From Liolophura sinensis (Eukaryota > Mollusca > Polyplacophora > Chitonida > Chitonidae), in NCBI RefSeq assembly GCF_032854445.1, contig NC_088306.1:4336373-4400372 (forward strand): 64,000 bases of DNA, in the 5' to 3' direction. The position numbers and the translations under genes are program-made. The notes beneath the pieces were generated by a model. That model saw nothing but the letters and a program-made list of their open reading frames with translations. It made no database searches and was not told the origin of the DNA. Below, in pieces: positions 21,620 through 31,700 of this stretch (position 1 is its first letter; the number at the start of each line of letters is the position of its first letter).

Positions 21620-21975
21620 TGTGTACGTACAAATGCATGCTTGGGGTTTGGCGTCGTACTTATCACTTCTTCAGTCACACGAGGAGCCATTACGTAGTGT
21701 GTTCATACAAGTATCTTCTTGTGGCAGGGCGAGTCCAAAGTGCTGCCGCCACTGAATTTATTTATTTATTTATTTAATTGGTGTTTTTTTAGACCGTAAT
21801 CAACAATATTTCACTTATACGACGGCAACCAGCATTATGGTGTGAGGATACACCGGGCAGAGCCGTGGGAAAATCCACGACCATCCACAGGCTGTTGTTG
21901 CCGCCATTGAAGACATCAGACATTACGCCTCACTCAATCACATTATACTGACACCTGGCAAACAAGTCCTCTAAC
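21620..21975 (+). repeat. dispersed repeat split by a SINE
   Basis: The family leader GCTTGGGGTTTGGCGTCGTA and the core CTTGTGGCAGGGCGAGTCC run to GCCGCCACTGAA. After the inserted SINE (21757-21897) they resume at GCCGCCATTGAAGACATCAG and end with ATACTGACACCTGGCAAACA. The counterpart is 55555-55915. Confidence 0.75.
21757..21897 (-). mobile_element. truncated SINE nested in dispersed repeat
   Basis: TTTATTTATTTATTTAATTG at the left, then the SINE body reversed to CCATCCACAGG. Flanked by TGCCGCCACTGAA (21744-21756) and TTGCCGCCATTGAA (21898-21911), a ~12-bp target duplication with one mismatch. It is therefore younger than the repeat it sits in. The counterpart is about 55697-55838. Confidence 0.85.
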
Positions 21976-22044
21976 CTTTCTTTAACGTAAAAAAAATAAT
22001 AATTAGCCTTATTTTTAGTGGCCTGTATATCACGTTTTGTCATT

Positions 22045-22845
22045 TAGACTAAATGTTTAGTGTAAGAAATTAAGAGGTACAGCACAGACTATATGTCTAG
22101 TGTAAGAAATTAAGATGTACAGCACAGACTATATCTCTAGTGTAAGAAAATTAAGAGGTACAGCACAGACTATATGTCTAGTGTAAGAAATTAGGAGGTA
22201 CAGCACAGACTATATGTCTAGTGTAAGAAATTAAGAGGTACAGCACAGACTATATGTCTAGTGTAAGGAATTAAGAGGTACAGCACAGACTATATGTCTA
22301 GTGTAAGAAATTAAGATGTACAGCACAGACTATATCTCTAGTGTAAGAAAATTAAGAGGTACAACACAGACTATATGTCTAGTGTAAGAAAATTAAGATG
22401 TACAGCACAGACTATATCTCTAGTGTACCAAAATTAAGAGGTACAGCACAGACTATATGTCTAGTGTACGAAAATTAAGAGGTACAGCACGGACTATATC
22501 TTTAGTGTAAGAAAATTAAGAGGTACAGCACAGACTATATGTCTAGTGTACGAAAATTAAGAGGTACAGCACAGACTATATGTCTAGTGTAAGAAATTAA
22601 GAGGTACAACACAGACAATATGTCTAGTGTAAGAAAATTAAGATGTACAGCACAGACTATATCTCTAGTGTACCAAAATTAAGAGGTACAGCACAGACTA
22701 TATCTTTAGTGTAAGAAAATTAAGATGTACAGCACAGACTATATGTCTAGTGTACGAAAATTAAGAGGTACAGCACAGACTATATGTCTAGTGTAAGAAA
22801 TTAAGAGGTACAACACAGACAATATGTCTAGTGAAAGAAAATGAA
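22045..22845. repeat. ~39-bp minisatellite, about 20 units
   Basis: Units of CTAGTGTAAGAAATTAAGAG followed by GTACAGCACAGACTATATGT. They alternate between variants (AAGATGTACAG / AAGAGGTACAG; TAAGAAA / TACGAAA / TACCAAA), giving local higher-order patterns. Copy 2 (55985-56655) has about 17 units in a different arrangement. Confidence 0.95.
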
Positions 22846-23109
22846 TCATGGTCATCCATAACCAGTAAAATACGGCTTCTTGTTAGTTTACCTTAGAATT
22901 TTGTGTTGTTCATGTATATCCTTTAATAGTAGGAAATTACAAAATACACCCCTCCCCTCCCACCAGTACCATGGCTTATGCAAAATTGCAGTGATGTCAA
23001 ATGCGATTTTTTGGATGTCACTGGCCTAGAATTACGGCAAAGGCCTCATAAATATTCATATCGAGGAAGACTTCAGCGCAAGGATTAAACAACTCGAGTT
23101 CTTGTCCTC

Positions 23110-23660
23110 TTAAAAACGTTATCTGTGAAATTTAAGAGAGAGCCTGTTGGCTGAGGGATGGTAGATGTATTTTGATATTGCAGCAGATTACTCTGATAAA
23201 TATCATACACACTTTTATTTATTTATTTTATTAATTAAGAATAAAGAAAACATTTAGACTAAGAGGTTGATATGTTGAATACGACAGAGTATTATGTAAT
23301 AATAACAGAAGATAATTCTGGCATCACTCAGACAACAGACATTCTGTTAAGAATAACAGAAGAATGTTTTCATTGTATACATGTTCCAGGGTGGATATCA
23401 CACGAGTAACGGGGTACGGATCACGAGCCTTTTGTTAAATACTTTGCAGGCTCACGAACCATTTTCTATCTTTCAGTTTTCAGAATCACGAGCTTTGAGA
23501 ACATAAACGAACTGTGGATTAAGCGACCGACTCTCCGTTGCATATTAATGGTTGTGTCGACCAGTTATTTTCATGTTCACGCTAAACGTTTTTTCTGCCT
23601 ATTTACAGGTGTATATTCTACTGGTCTAGTACTTTGTTCAGGAAGTCTAAGGTTTAGTTA
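23110..23660. mobile_element. palindromic element relative (beta)
   Basis: Same family as 18458-18947: CAGACAACAGACATTCTGTT, AAGAATAACAGAAGAATG and TATACATGTTCCAGGGTGGA. Diverged; the terminal repeats are worn. The counterpart is 56940-57470. Confidence 0.55.
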
Positions 23661-24199
23661 AATTATTTTGATACTCATCTCAGTCCGAAATCTAGTTTGC
23701 ATATGGTATATTTACACAGTATATATGTACATAATAGTTCCGTCTTTTACGTCTTTTTTTTTAACGAACTACTTGTATGTTAAATGGTTGAATGATTTCA
23801 CTACTTGGGTCATACCAGGATTCGAACTCGAGTCTCAGCAGTCTAAGCCCAGCGATCTATCAACTCAACTAAAGGTAGAGTCTCGCCTGCTACTGCTGAA
23901 GCGCTGGGAAGCTGCTCCCGTTATTACACTCAAAGAAACTTCTATAAAGGCGTTGCCAGTAAATCTCAAACAATTTATTCATAGATATTATTGAGTTATT
24001 GTGTTATTATATTCGATATCAGCAAGTACGTGTAACAGAATGTGTGTGTATCAGGTAGCCGGATCCTGGTCCATGGCCGACACATCGTTAGTTAGACGAT
24101 TACCCAACGCAGTGTTCGATAGACCTATTTATCTGTCTATAAATAAAGCTGAAATCATGTTTATGATAGCAAGTATTACAAGGTTAATCTATGTAAAAC

Positions 24200-25190
24200 A
24201 TTATATGTATGACGCCCTTAAATGACAGACAGGATCCCGTGCAACTAAATAGGAAATCGTCACACCTCGGAGCAGCAAAGACCTGTGAGAAAAATTGGAG
24301 TGATGCGATTTTTACTTTTTGTTCTTTCAAAAGACAAAAGTAGGGTCAAAGACAGATTTTGCTATTTTAAGGCTTTTACCTGCGGGAAATCTCTTCATAA
24401 TAAAAAATATAATTACATGAACCAAAATAATTTCCATATATTATTTGTCTAGTTATTGAGTTATTGAGTAAGCTATAACCGAGCTCATGAAATCATTTTT
24501 CTATGAATCGAAAAAAAAGAAAGAATTTGGAAGTTCAGAAGAACTCTCCATTCATGATAACATGTCGCATCAGTCCATTATTAACATCCGTACCTAGAAA
24601 CTCTTGTGTCGAATAGCATAACGAGTTCGATTCCGAAAATTGCATACTTTTTTTAGTACTAAACAAAGTGAGATAATGGAAGGGGGGGGGATCTGAACCA
24701 CAACATATTGTCAAGGTGTATGTTAGATGAGTTAAAATATATTATCGTAAATCTGTACAGATTATCTACAATATTTTTTCCAATAAAAGCTCAACGCTAT
24801 TTACTTCAGTCAAAACCATATCGTACAAATACATTGAGAAAGGGACACCTGTTTTTCAGTTTAGCTTCGTAATAAATGTCTATTAAAGACACTGAGATAT
24901 ATTCGCAGAATAATTCGTAAGACAAAACTTTTTTCAAATAAAAACATTCAACAGAAAATGATATTATCCTATGCATTTAACGGCATACAGTAGGCTGATG
25001 GACGAATATTTAGTTTGGCCTAGTTTCAACTTCAACGGTATATCGGGAAAGATCTTGCGTCATTTCACAGGCGATTTGTCACTGTGAGCGGGCTGGTAAT
25101 CGATCTGAACGAAAGGGGATTTCCCATCTAGTTACAGGAGATCTTTTAATAGTAAGAGCCGTAGTCTACCGATAGGAGCCAAAGCCAATG
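24200..25190. other. no recognised feature
   Basis: A/T-rich sequence with a G8 run near 24683. No recognised gene or element. The counterpart is 58435-59420. Confidence 0.55.
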
Positions 25191-25450
25191 TTAAATCATA
25201 GATATGCGCGACAAAATGACAGCAGCATATCGCCACGCAAACAACTGACACTGTGAACCGACAAGCCATCAAAAGCGGAACACGACAAAGCGACACCGGA
25301 AAGCAACAAAGTGGCAAATCGATAAACTGGATTCGGGGTGCGTTCTACAGAAAGTGCGAAATCTGGCAACATAGATGTATCACCAAAGAAATGCTTGATC
25401 TAAACAAACAAAGCAGTATTAATAGTATTGTCACCAAACATTATATATGT

Positions 25451-25518
25451 GGGGCCTCCGTGGCCGAGGGGGTTAGCCCGCCAGCGCGGCGCAATGACCC
25501 AGTAGTCTCCCACCAATG
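25451..25518 (+). mobile_element. SINE head fragment abutting Penelope piece
   Basis: GGGGCCTCCGTGGCCGAGGG, then GCGGCGCAATGACCCAGTAG and TCTCCCACCAATG are the first ~68 bp of the SINE. It stops exactly where the Penelope-like RT piece begins. The counterpart is 59680-59746. Confidence 0.8.
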
Positions 25519-26593
25519 GGTGGCGGTTTTGGGTGGGGTGAAGGCTGTTTTGAGGTGATTTATTTCTTCTTGGAGGTTGATGCTGGATATCTGTATGGCT
25601 CGTTTTGTTAGGGTAGATATTATTCCTCTCTTGATCCGATTAGGTTGGTTAGATGGGTAATTCACGTATTGGCCTGAGTGTGTGGGTTTGCGGTATACTG
25701 AAGTGAGGAGTTTGTCGTTCCTCTTGCTGATAAGTACATCCAGAAACGGTATGGTTTTGTCGCATTCTTGTTCCATGGTGAACTGTATCCTGTTGTTTTG
25801 GGTGTTGAGGTGGTCAAGTAGGGACTGGCGGTTGTCAGTCTTGTTTAGTGCTACGAATGTGTCATCTACCTTACGGAACCAACACAACGCTTTGATGGGG
25901 CTTGCAGCTAAGGATTTGTTCTCAAATTCTGTCATGTATATTTCGGAGATAAGTGGTCATAGGGGCGATCCCATCGGTAAACCGTGGAGTTGTTCATATA
26001 TGTCATCCCCCCACGTGAAATAGGTGGAATGTATACACGAGTCCAGAAGGCTGATTATGCTGTCAGGTTTCATGGCTGTGTTGAGGGGGTGTTGTCCGCT
26101 GTTCAGCTTCTGTCGTATGATGTCTAGGGATTCTTCTCTATGGATGTTGGTAAATATGTCGATGACGTCGTAACTGATCAGTTGGGCTGTGCCTGGAATG
26201 TCTTTAAGTTTGTTACAAAATTCTGCTGAGTCTTTGATGTAAGATTTGGAAGTTTTGCCCAGAGGTGTTAGGAGTTTAGTGAGGTACTGTGCCGTGTCGT
26301 AGTGGACAGTGCCTCTGGAGCAGATCAGGAGTCGGGCTTTGATCGAGTTCTTATGGATTTGATGGTTTCCCTGGCGTAAGGTGCTCTGGGATGGGTTGTG
26401 TTGAGCTTTCGGTACAGTTGGATGTCGATTTCATTGCTGTTCTGCAGGGCTTCGAGTTTTGCCCTAAATTCTCTTTCTAGTTTCGGTGTGGGGTCTTTGG
26501 TTATTTGCCTGTATGTCGTTGTGTCGCTTAGCATGTCGTTGACTAGTTGGTTGAATTTGTTCTTGTCAGGTATACCTGCGGCTCTTCCGTCAG
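25519..26593 (-). pseudogene. Penelope-like element, RT piece (broken)
   Basis: The minus strand carries a Penelope-type reverse transcriptase: QLHGLPMGSPLSPLISEIYM, then WFRKVDDTFVAL (the catalytic Y-x-DD block, here KVDD) and TIPFLDVLISKRNDKLLTSV followed by YRKPTHSGQYVNY. The N-terminal part near 26300-26600 (YRKLNTTHPRAPYARETIK) precedes it. The C-terminal end of RT and the linker to the endonuclease are absent here. The reading is broken in both copies, copy 1 having one more break than copy 2. It abuts a SINE head on one side and an opposed piece of the same kind of element on the other. The counterpart is 59747-60821. Confidence 0.85.
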
Positions 26594-26905
26594 TCAGACT
26601 ATAAAAGAAGCAAAGTGCTGGAAGCCATCATGATCCGACGACACATTCCACAACTTAACCCAGACAGTGGGTACCACCTACCGAGCGCCTACAATAACCT
26701 CATCAGATTAGACAGTGACAGCCTTAAACCCTGAAGCAATTAACCCTGAAGCTATTATCTATGTTACATTGTTGCCTGTTTTTGATACCACTCACTCTCT
26801 TACTGTATATATGTTGTCTTGTATCTCTGTATGTTCATATGGTTTGATAACAATGTAAGAACCTACATCGAAACGTCACCAACACAATAAATTCAGGAGT
26901 TGTTA
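26594..26905 (+). pseudogene. Penelope-like element, endonuclease end and tail
   Basis: On the plus strand SDYKRSKVLEAIMIRRHIPQ and then LNPDSGYHLPSAYNNLIRLD reads to a stop at 26732-26734. This is the conserved C-terminal end of the GIY-YIG endonuclease of Penelope-like elements. The following tail contains TTTGATAACA...CTACATCGAAACGTC at 26844-26877. The orientation is opposite to the RT piece at 25519-26593. The counterpart is 60822-61133. Confidence 0.75.
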
Positions 26906-27385
26906 TCCATAAGTAATGCCTCGGCCAATCTATACCATCCCAAGTCCTAAATGCCTCTGAAAGAATACATATATCATGTCAACCAATCTGTCAATTCCTC
27001 AAAGGAAGAATAAGCTTACGATGCATTAATCTATTATTAAAATTAAGCATGCATCCAGGATTTACTGGGGTTTTTTTGTCTTTGGCTTAATATTCAGACA
27101 TCTTGATTTAAAACTTTTCAATCACTAGGCCGCGCGAGGTGCAAATACTAGACAGAGAATTTGTAAATCACCCCAACTGTCACTGTTTGTGAGGCCTTTG
27201 TGACAATATATGATCGACTGAGCTCGTATGACTGCTACCACATCCTACATGCGACGTACGTTGAAGATTATTCATTTTCCATCAATATGGTGCAATTCCA
27301 TCAGTACATTTTTGTATCAGATTGGCATAGGTCGTCAGTGACTTGCCAAAGGTGGTTGGTTTACTCTGTATACGTATGCATTATT
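26905..27385. other. no recognised feature
   Basis: Unique-looking sequence with no supported element. The counterpart is 61134-61612. Confidence 0.55.
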
Positions 27386-27585
27386 ATTTATTTAATTGGT
27401 GTTTTACGCCGTACTCAAGAATATTACATTCATACGACGGTGGCAAGCATTATGGTGAGAGGAAACCGGGCAAATCCCTGGGGAAACCCACGATCATCCG
27501 CAGGTTGCTGTCAGAACTTAACACGTATGGCCGGCGAGGAAATCAGCATCAGTTGAAATTGAAATTACAACGATGGCATTGGTGA
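27386..27585 (-). mobile_element. SINE, reverse, lacking head
   Basis: TTTAATTGGTGTTTTACGCC, then GTACTCAAGAATATTACATT and ACCCACGATCATCCGCAGGT, ending at GGCATTGGTGAGAG. The tRNA-like head is missing. The counterpart is 61613-61812. Confidence 0.85.
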
Positions 27586-27589
27586 GAGG

Positions 27590-28165
27590 TTAACATCGTA
27601 TAATTAAACGATGCTTGAGGGTGGATACAAAAAAAAGTACAACGTGTGCAAGTTGACCCAGTGGTATACAGTGTTATTCTCGAGACCAGTGGCGCCTGAC
27701 ATTGATTTTGCGTGTTCTAATCTAGCCAACAATGGGCTGAATTTTGAAGCGGTATTACTGCCTGGCATCGATATAATGCTCACTGTTTTTTTTTCAAACC
27801 AGGCTTGATCTAAAATCCATCACATTAAAGCTAGCTATAGACATAGAAGGGGTGCGTAAAACACCAATAAACAAAGAAACATACACAGATATAAGGCCTT
27901 GTACTCAATGACAAAAGCTTTAATAAAAACATTACCGTAAGGGAGTAAAGAAAGGGGAAAGGTATATTTTGAAACTTACATGTATGCGAACCATACTGAA
28001 CATAGTGGACTTTACAGCAATCCGTCAGAATCAGAACTACTGTATTCTCATCTCCTTACAGCAATTTCGCTTAGATCTGGCAAAACTTAAGTAGAGCAGC
28101 GATCATTGCTGGGAGCTCACATTCACGGTTAAGGTACATTCATCAGGTGACCAAAGCGTGAAGGG
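27590..28165. other. no recognised feature
   Basis: No gene or element recognised. A short GTAAAACACCAATAAACAA near 27856 is a possible SINE-tail remnant. The counterpart is 61813-62390. Confidence 0.5.
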
Positions 28166-28167
28166 GA

Positions 28168-28262
28168 GCATCTGTGGCCGAGTTGCTAGCGTTTCAGCGC
28201 GGCGCAATCAATCAGGAGAATCTCATCAATGCTGTTGCTTTGGACTCCAGTCTAACTTACAA
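28168..28262 (+). mobile_element. decayed SINE head
   Basis: AGCATCTGTGGCCGAGTTGC, then GTTTCAGCGCGGCGCAATCA and GAGAATCTCATCAATGCTG, follow the SINE head with many changes. The counterpart is 62395-62490. Confidence 0.6.
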
Positions 28263-28586
28263 GTCTAAAAAGTTTGGAATATTGGTGAATTTCACACCAT
28301 CTCCACGAAGAGCGTGGTTCGTTGCGTTCAGGTCAATAATCTGTCGACTGGTTTCACTTGGACTAGTCTCTATGATGCATTATCAATAGTTTCCTCAAAC
28401 CAAAACATTTCTAAATGTTATAGGAGACGAGTTTTTCACGATATTCTGAAAGCGCCCCAAACAAGTGCAGAAATTCAGTGAAACCCATGTATTTTATTAC
28501 GAGCTGTAACTTTTATTCGATTGGAAATATGTCTACAATACTTGGTAAGTTAAATATGCAAAACACTAACAATACAGAAAATTAAT

Positions 28587-29465
28587 TTAGTACTTGGTGT
28601 GCCCACTCCTCGCATTGTACAATGCGCGAACACGTCTTGGCATACTGGCAACTAAGGAAGTCAAAGTTTCTTCCGGTATATCTCTCCAGCAAGTGAGCAC
28701 AGCACGAGTTAGTTCAGCTACGTTCGTTGGGGCTTCATCCAGGTTATTCAACCCACGGGAAACTTCCGCCCACAAGTTCTCAATTGGGTTCATATCCGGT
28801 GAAATGGCTGGCCACTGCATGTGCTCAACACCCTCCTGTTCCAGGAAATTCCGTATCAGTTCGGTCCGGTGCGGCGTGGCGTTGTCGTCCTGATAGACAA
28901 AGTTTGCCCTGAATTGTTGCCGAGCAAATGGGAGCATTATCGTTTCCAGAATCCGTTGATATTGGAGCTGGTTCATGTGTCCATCCAAGACGTGCAGGTC
29001 GCATTTACCAGTGCTATGAAAAGCACCCCAGAGGGTGACCCCACTGCCCCCGCCTTGGACTCTAGGCATGATGCAATCTTCGTTCAGAGCCTCGTGAGCC
29101 TGACGACGCACCATCACACGGCCATCTTCCCGGTAGACGACAAAACGAGACTCATCACTGAATATCACGTGTCGCCAGTGTCCCACCTGCCAGTTCAGGT
29201 GTTCCCGCGCCCAGGATAAGCGTGCCTGGCGGTGTCGACGCTGTAGCAAAGGCTTCCTCTTAGGCCTCCTTACCAAATACCCAGCAGTCAACAGTCTGGA
29301 TCGCACTAAGCGGCTTGACACAGTAGTATTGGTAAATCTCATCCAGTCAGCGCGTATCTGGTTGGAACTCTTCGTACGGCCATTGCGGCAAAGTCTCACC
29401 AGATACCGGCCATCTCTCTCGGTGGTCTTTCGTGGCCGACTAGACCTCGGTCTAGGCGTCGGCAC
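28587..29465 (-). pseudogene. Tc1 transposase catalytic part, copy 1
   Basis: 292 codons with all three catalytic blocks: VIFSDESRF (first Asp), VYQDDNATPH (second Asp) and SPDMNPIENLW (Glu). The spacing between the second Asp and the Glu is 34 residues, the DD34E signature of Tc1. The N-terminal helix-turn-helix half lies in another frame at 29396-29647 (GMSLAGAKQKDIAAALGVTQ). The two frames overlap around 29455-29480, where a shift separates them. The same shift is present in copy 2, so it is ancestral. Not functional as it stands. Confidence 0.9.
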
Positions 29466-29647
29466 ACCCGTCGGTGTCGCTTAAAGATTTTGGAGACGGC
29501 TCCCTGAGTGACACCAAGAGCTGCTGCAATGTCCTTCTGTTTTGCTCCAGCCAGGCTCATACCAACGATACGGTTGCAGACTGCAGCACTCAGTTGACGT
29601 CTCATGATCACAGCAGTATTGTTGGAAACACTCTGTAGCACTGGCAT
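29396..29647 (-). pseudogene. Tc1 transposase HTH part, copy 1
   Basis: Starts MPVLQSVSNNTAVIMRRQLS and includes the helix-turn-helix AGAKQKDIAAALGVTQGAVS and KIFKRHRR. It is the DNA-binding half of the transposase, out of frame with the catalytic half. Confidence 0.8.
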
Positions 29648-29719
29648 GCCTTAACCGAGCTTTTATAAGAGTTACAAGGTTAAATTATAATCATGTCTGC
29701 GTACATGACTTTTTCACTG

Positions 29720-30090
29720 AGAAATGGATGGTCATGCTTTGTTCCAACTGTAATTTTTGCTCAGGTGACACAAGCAATAATGGTGTGTATGAGCTGAAAG
29801 GGGACATAATCCACTACATTTTCCACCCAAACAAGAATGTGTGTATTCAATGTAAGGCGCACAAAAGTATGTTTCTGGTAAATGCTATCATCAGTGAAAA
29901 CAATATTCCAAACTTTTTTCCAGGACTGTATATTTTGCACCTAGTTAAAATATATCAGAATTATGTCTGTTTTAGATAGAACTTGAATCTTTTTTGCCTT
30001 TTTATGTTGCTTCCCTCCCCCTACCCTCCCCAACCATTTTGGAGTTCACCAAGGTAATAAAATTCTATGACTTCCAGCAGCCACAGCTCA
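29720..30090. other. no recognised feature
   Basis: An 83-codon plus-strand open frame (29728-29979) has no recognised motif. The second copy is cut by the window end within this stretch. Confidence 0.5.
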
Positions 30091-30099
30091 GAAAATTGG

Positions 30100-30384
30100 G
30101 GAGGGGAGGGGGGGTCTCCGTTGCTCAGTCGGTTAGCGCGCTAGTGCAGCGTAATGACCAAGGAGTCTCTCAACAATGCAGCCGTTGTGAGTTCAAGTCC
30201 AGCTCATGCTGGCTTCCTCTCCGGCCGTACGTGGGAAGGTCTGACAGCAACCTGCGGATGGTCGTGGGTTTCCCCCGCGCTCTGCCCGGTTTCCACCCAC
30301 CATGATGATGACCGCCGTCGTATAAGTGAAATATTCTTGAGTACGGCGTAAAACACCAATCAAATAAATAAATCAATCAATCAA
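30100..30384 (+). mobile_element. full-length SINE with TSD
   Basis: Head GTCTCCGTTGCTCAGTCGGT, body GGTTTCCCCCGCGCTCTGCC and tail GTACGGCGTAAAACACCAAT followed by a CAAATAAATAAATCAATC simple tail. Flanked by AAAATTGG at 30092-30099 and 30385-30392. A G-run precedes the head. Confidence 0.9.
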
Positions 30385-30574
30385 AAAATTGGTGGCCATC
30401 ATAGGTTGCTTTTTTTACATATTGCAAAGAAAAGTGCAAGCTGCATGTGGTGGTATGGCATTTTACAACCCGAAAGCTAGGGGATATATGCTATGTAATT
30501 TTAAGGTTGAAATCGACAAATTTACTACATACATAGTAAGGAAAATCAATGCCCTCGTGTAACCTTAAGAGTGT

Positions 30575-30720
30575 GGACACATATTGTGCCTGCTTGTGGC
30601 AGGGCCAGTCAATGCGACCAAAGTCCTGCTGTCACTGAAGACATCAGACATTGCACCTCAACCGGTCATATTATGCTGACACCAGGCAAACCAGTCCTGT
30701 TTAATTGCTCTAACGTAAAA
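30575..30720 (+). repeat. dispersed GTGGCAGGGCGAG repeat
   Basis: GCTTGTGGCAGGGCCAGTCA, then GCTGTCACTGAAGACATCAG and TATGCTGACACCAGGCAAAC. Same family and position in block gamma as 21620-21975 in block beta. Confidence 0.7.
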
Positions 30721-30849
30721 AGTTCACTGTCAGGCCAGTTTGAAGTGGCCAGTATATCATGTTTCGTCTTCCGTTTAAAAGACCTCAAATTTAAATATTC
30801 ATATCCATGAAGACACCGGCGTAAGGATTTGACAACTTGGGTTCCTCGA

Positions 30850-31700
30850 AAAAGTAATGAGTTAAATTTAACAGAAAGTTTTTTTTCCTGGGTGATGCTA
30901 GAATATATTCTGCTACTGCAGCAGATTATTCTGTTAAATATAACACACATATTTTATAAATAAAGCATGAAGATTGTATTCGATTAGCAAGCTTTTATGT
31001 TGGATATGAGAGTATTATGTTATAATAGCGAACACATTTGTGCACCATTCAGACAACGGACATTCTGTTAAGGTTAACAGAAGAATTTTTTCAGTGTATA
31101 CATGTTTCACGGTGCGTATCACACAAATTATGGGCTGCAGATCACAAGATATTTTTTTAGTAATTGTCTGACTAGCGAACCTTTTATTTGTCTTTTAATT
31201 TTCGGAATCACGAGCTTTGAGAATAGAAATGAACATTTTTATTAATTACATAAATGAACGGAATTGCGGTTGAGTATTAACCAGATACCTTAACTTTCGG
31301 GCTAAGCCGTTTATCTGGCGGTTTATACACTAAACAAAAAAATCTGCTAAATTTAACAGAATACCTGTTGTCTGAGTGATGCTAGAATGAATTCTGCTCT
31401 TGAATCAGACAAATTCTGTTAAATATAACACACATATTCCATTAATTCAGCATGAAGAGTGTATTCGATTAGCAGGGTATTATGTTGAATAAAAGGATAT
31501 TATGTTATAATAGCAGACTACATTCCTGCATTACTCAGACAACAGACATTCTGTTAAGAATAACAGAAGAATTTTTTCAGTGTGTACATATTCCTCTGTG
31601 GGTATCACAGGAGTCACGGGCGACAGATCATGAGATATTTTTGTTAGTAATTGCCTGACTCACGAACTATTAAACTAACTACCTGGCTATACTTCTTTTT
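30850..31700. mobile_element. two tandem palindromic elements
   Basis: Two units of about 450-480 bp. Each holds TTAAATTTAACAGA, then TGATGCTAGAATG, CTGTTAAATATAACACACAT, GTATTATGTTATAATAGC and CAGACAACxGACATTCTGTT AAG. The second unit starts near TTTATCTGGCGGTTTATACA at 31310. No coding capacity. Confidence 0.6.

Larger units (their letters stand above)
21380..25400. repeat. old paralogous block beta
   Basis: Shares diverged, collinear sequence with block gamma (30550-33480). In both, the order is the GTGGCAGGGCGAG repeat, then CCTCATAAATATTCATAT..., the palindromic element, then TGTAACAGAATGTGTGTGTA TCAGGTAGCCGGATCCTGG, and then a GACAAAGCGACA-rich stretch (25260-25320). It also shares its first part with block alpha. 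The counterpart is ~55310-59630. Confidence 0.65.
28476..29719 (-). mobile_element. Tc1-type DNA transposon, dead, copy 1
   Basis: About 1.24 kb bounded by candidate inverted ends CAGTGAAACCCATGTA (28476-28491) and its imperfect reverse CAGTGAAAAAGTCATGTA (29702-29719). I did not find the flanking TA expected for Tc1, so the ends are tentative. The interior encodes a DD34E transposase on the minus strand. The element predates the 34-kb duplication, since both copies carry it at the same place. Confidence 0.75.

Noticed and set aside
22045-22845. Regularly spaced repeats, CRISPR-like at first glance
   Set aside because: The whole ~39-bp unit is conserved with no unique spacers, and the DNA is animal; an ordinary minisatellite.
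23805-23880. Reverse-strand tRNA-like stretch with GAGTTCGAATCC
   Set aside because: A B-box-like sequence is present, but I could not pair an acceptor stem with the 3' end; at most a tRNA relic. A tRNAscan run would decide.
28821-29219. 132-codon plus-strand open frame
   Set aside because: Antisense shadow of the Tc1 transposase catalytic region.
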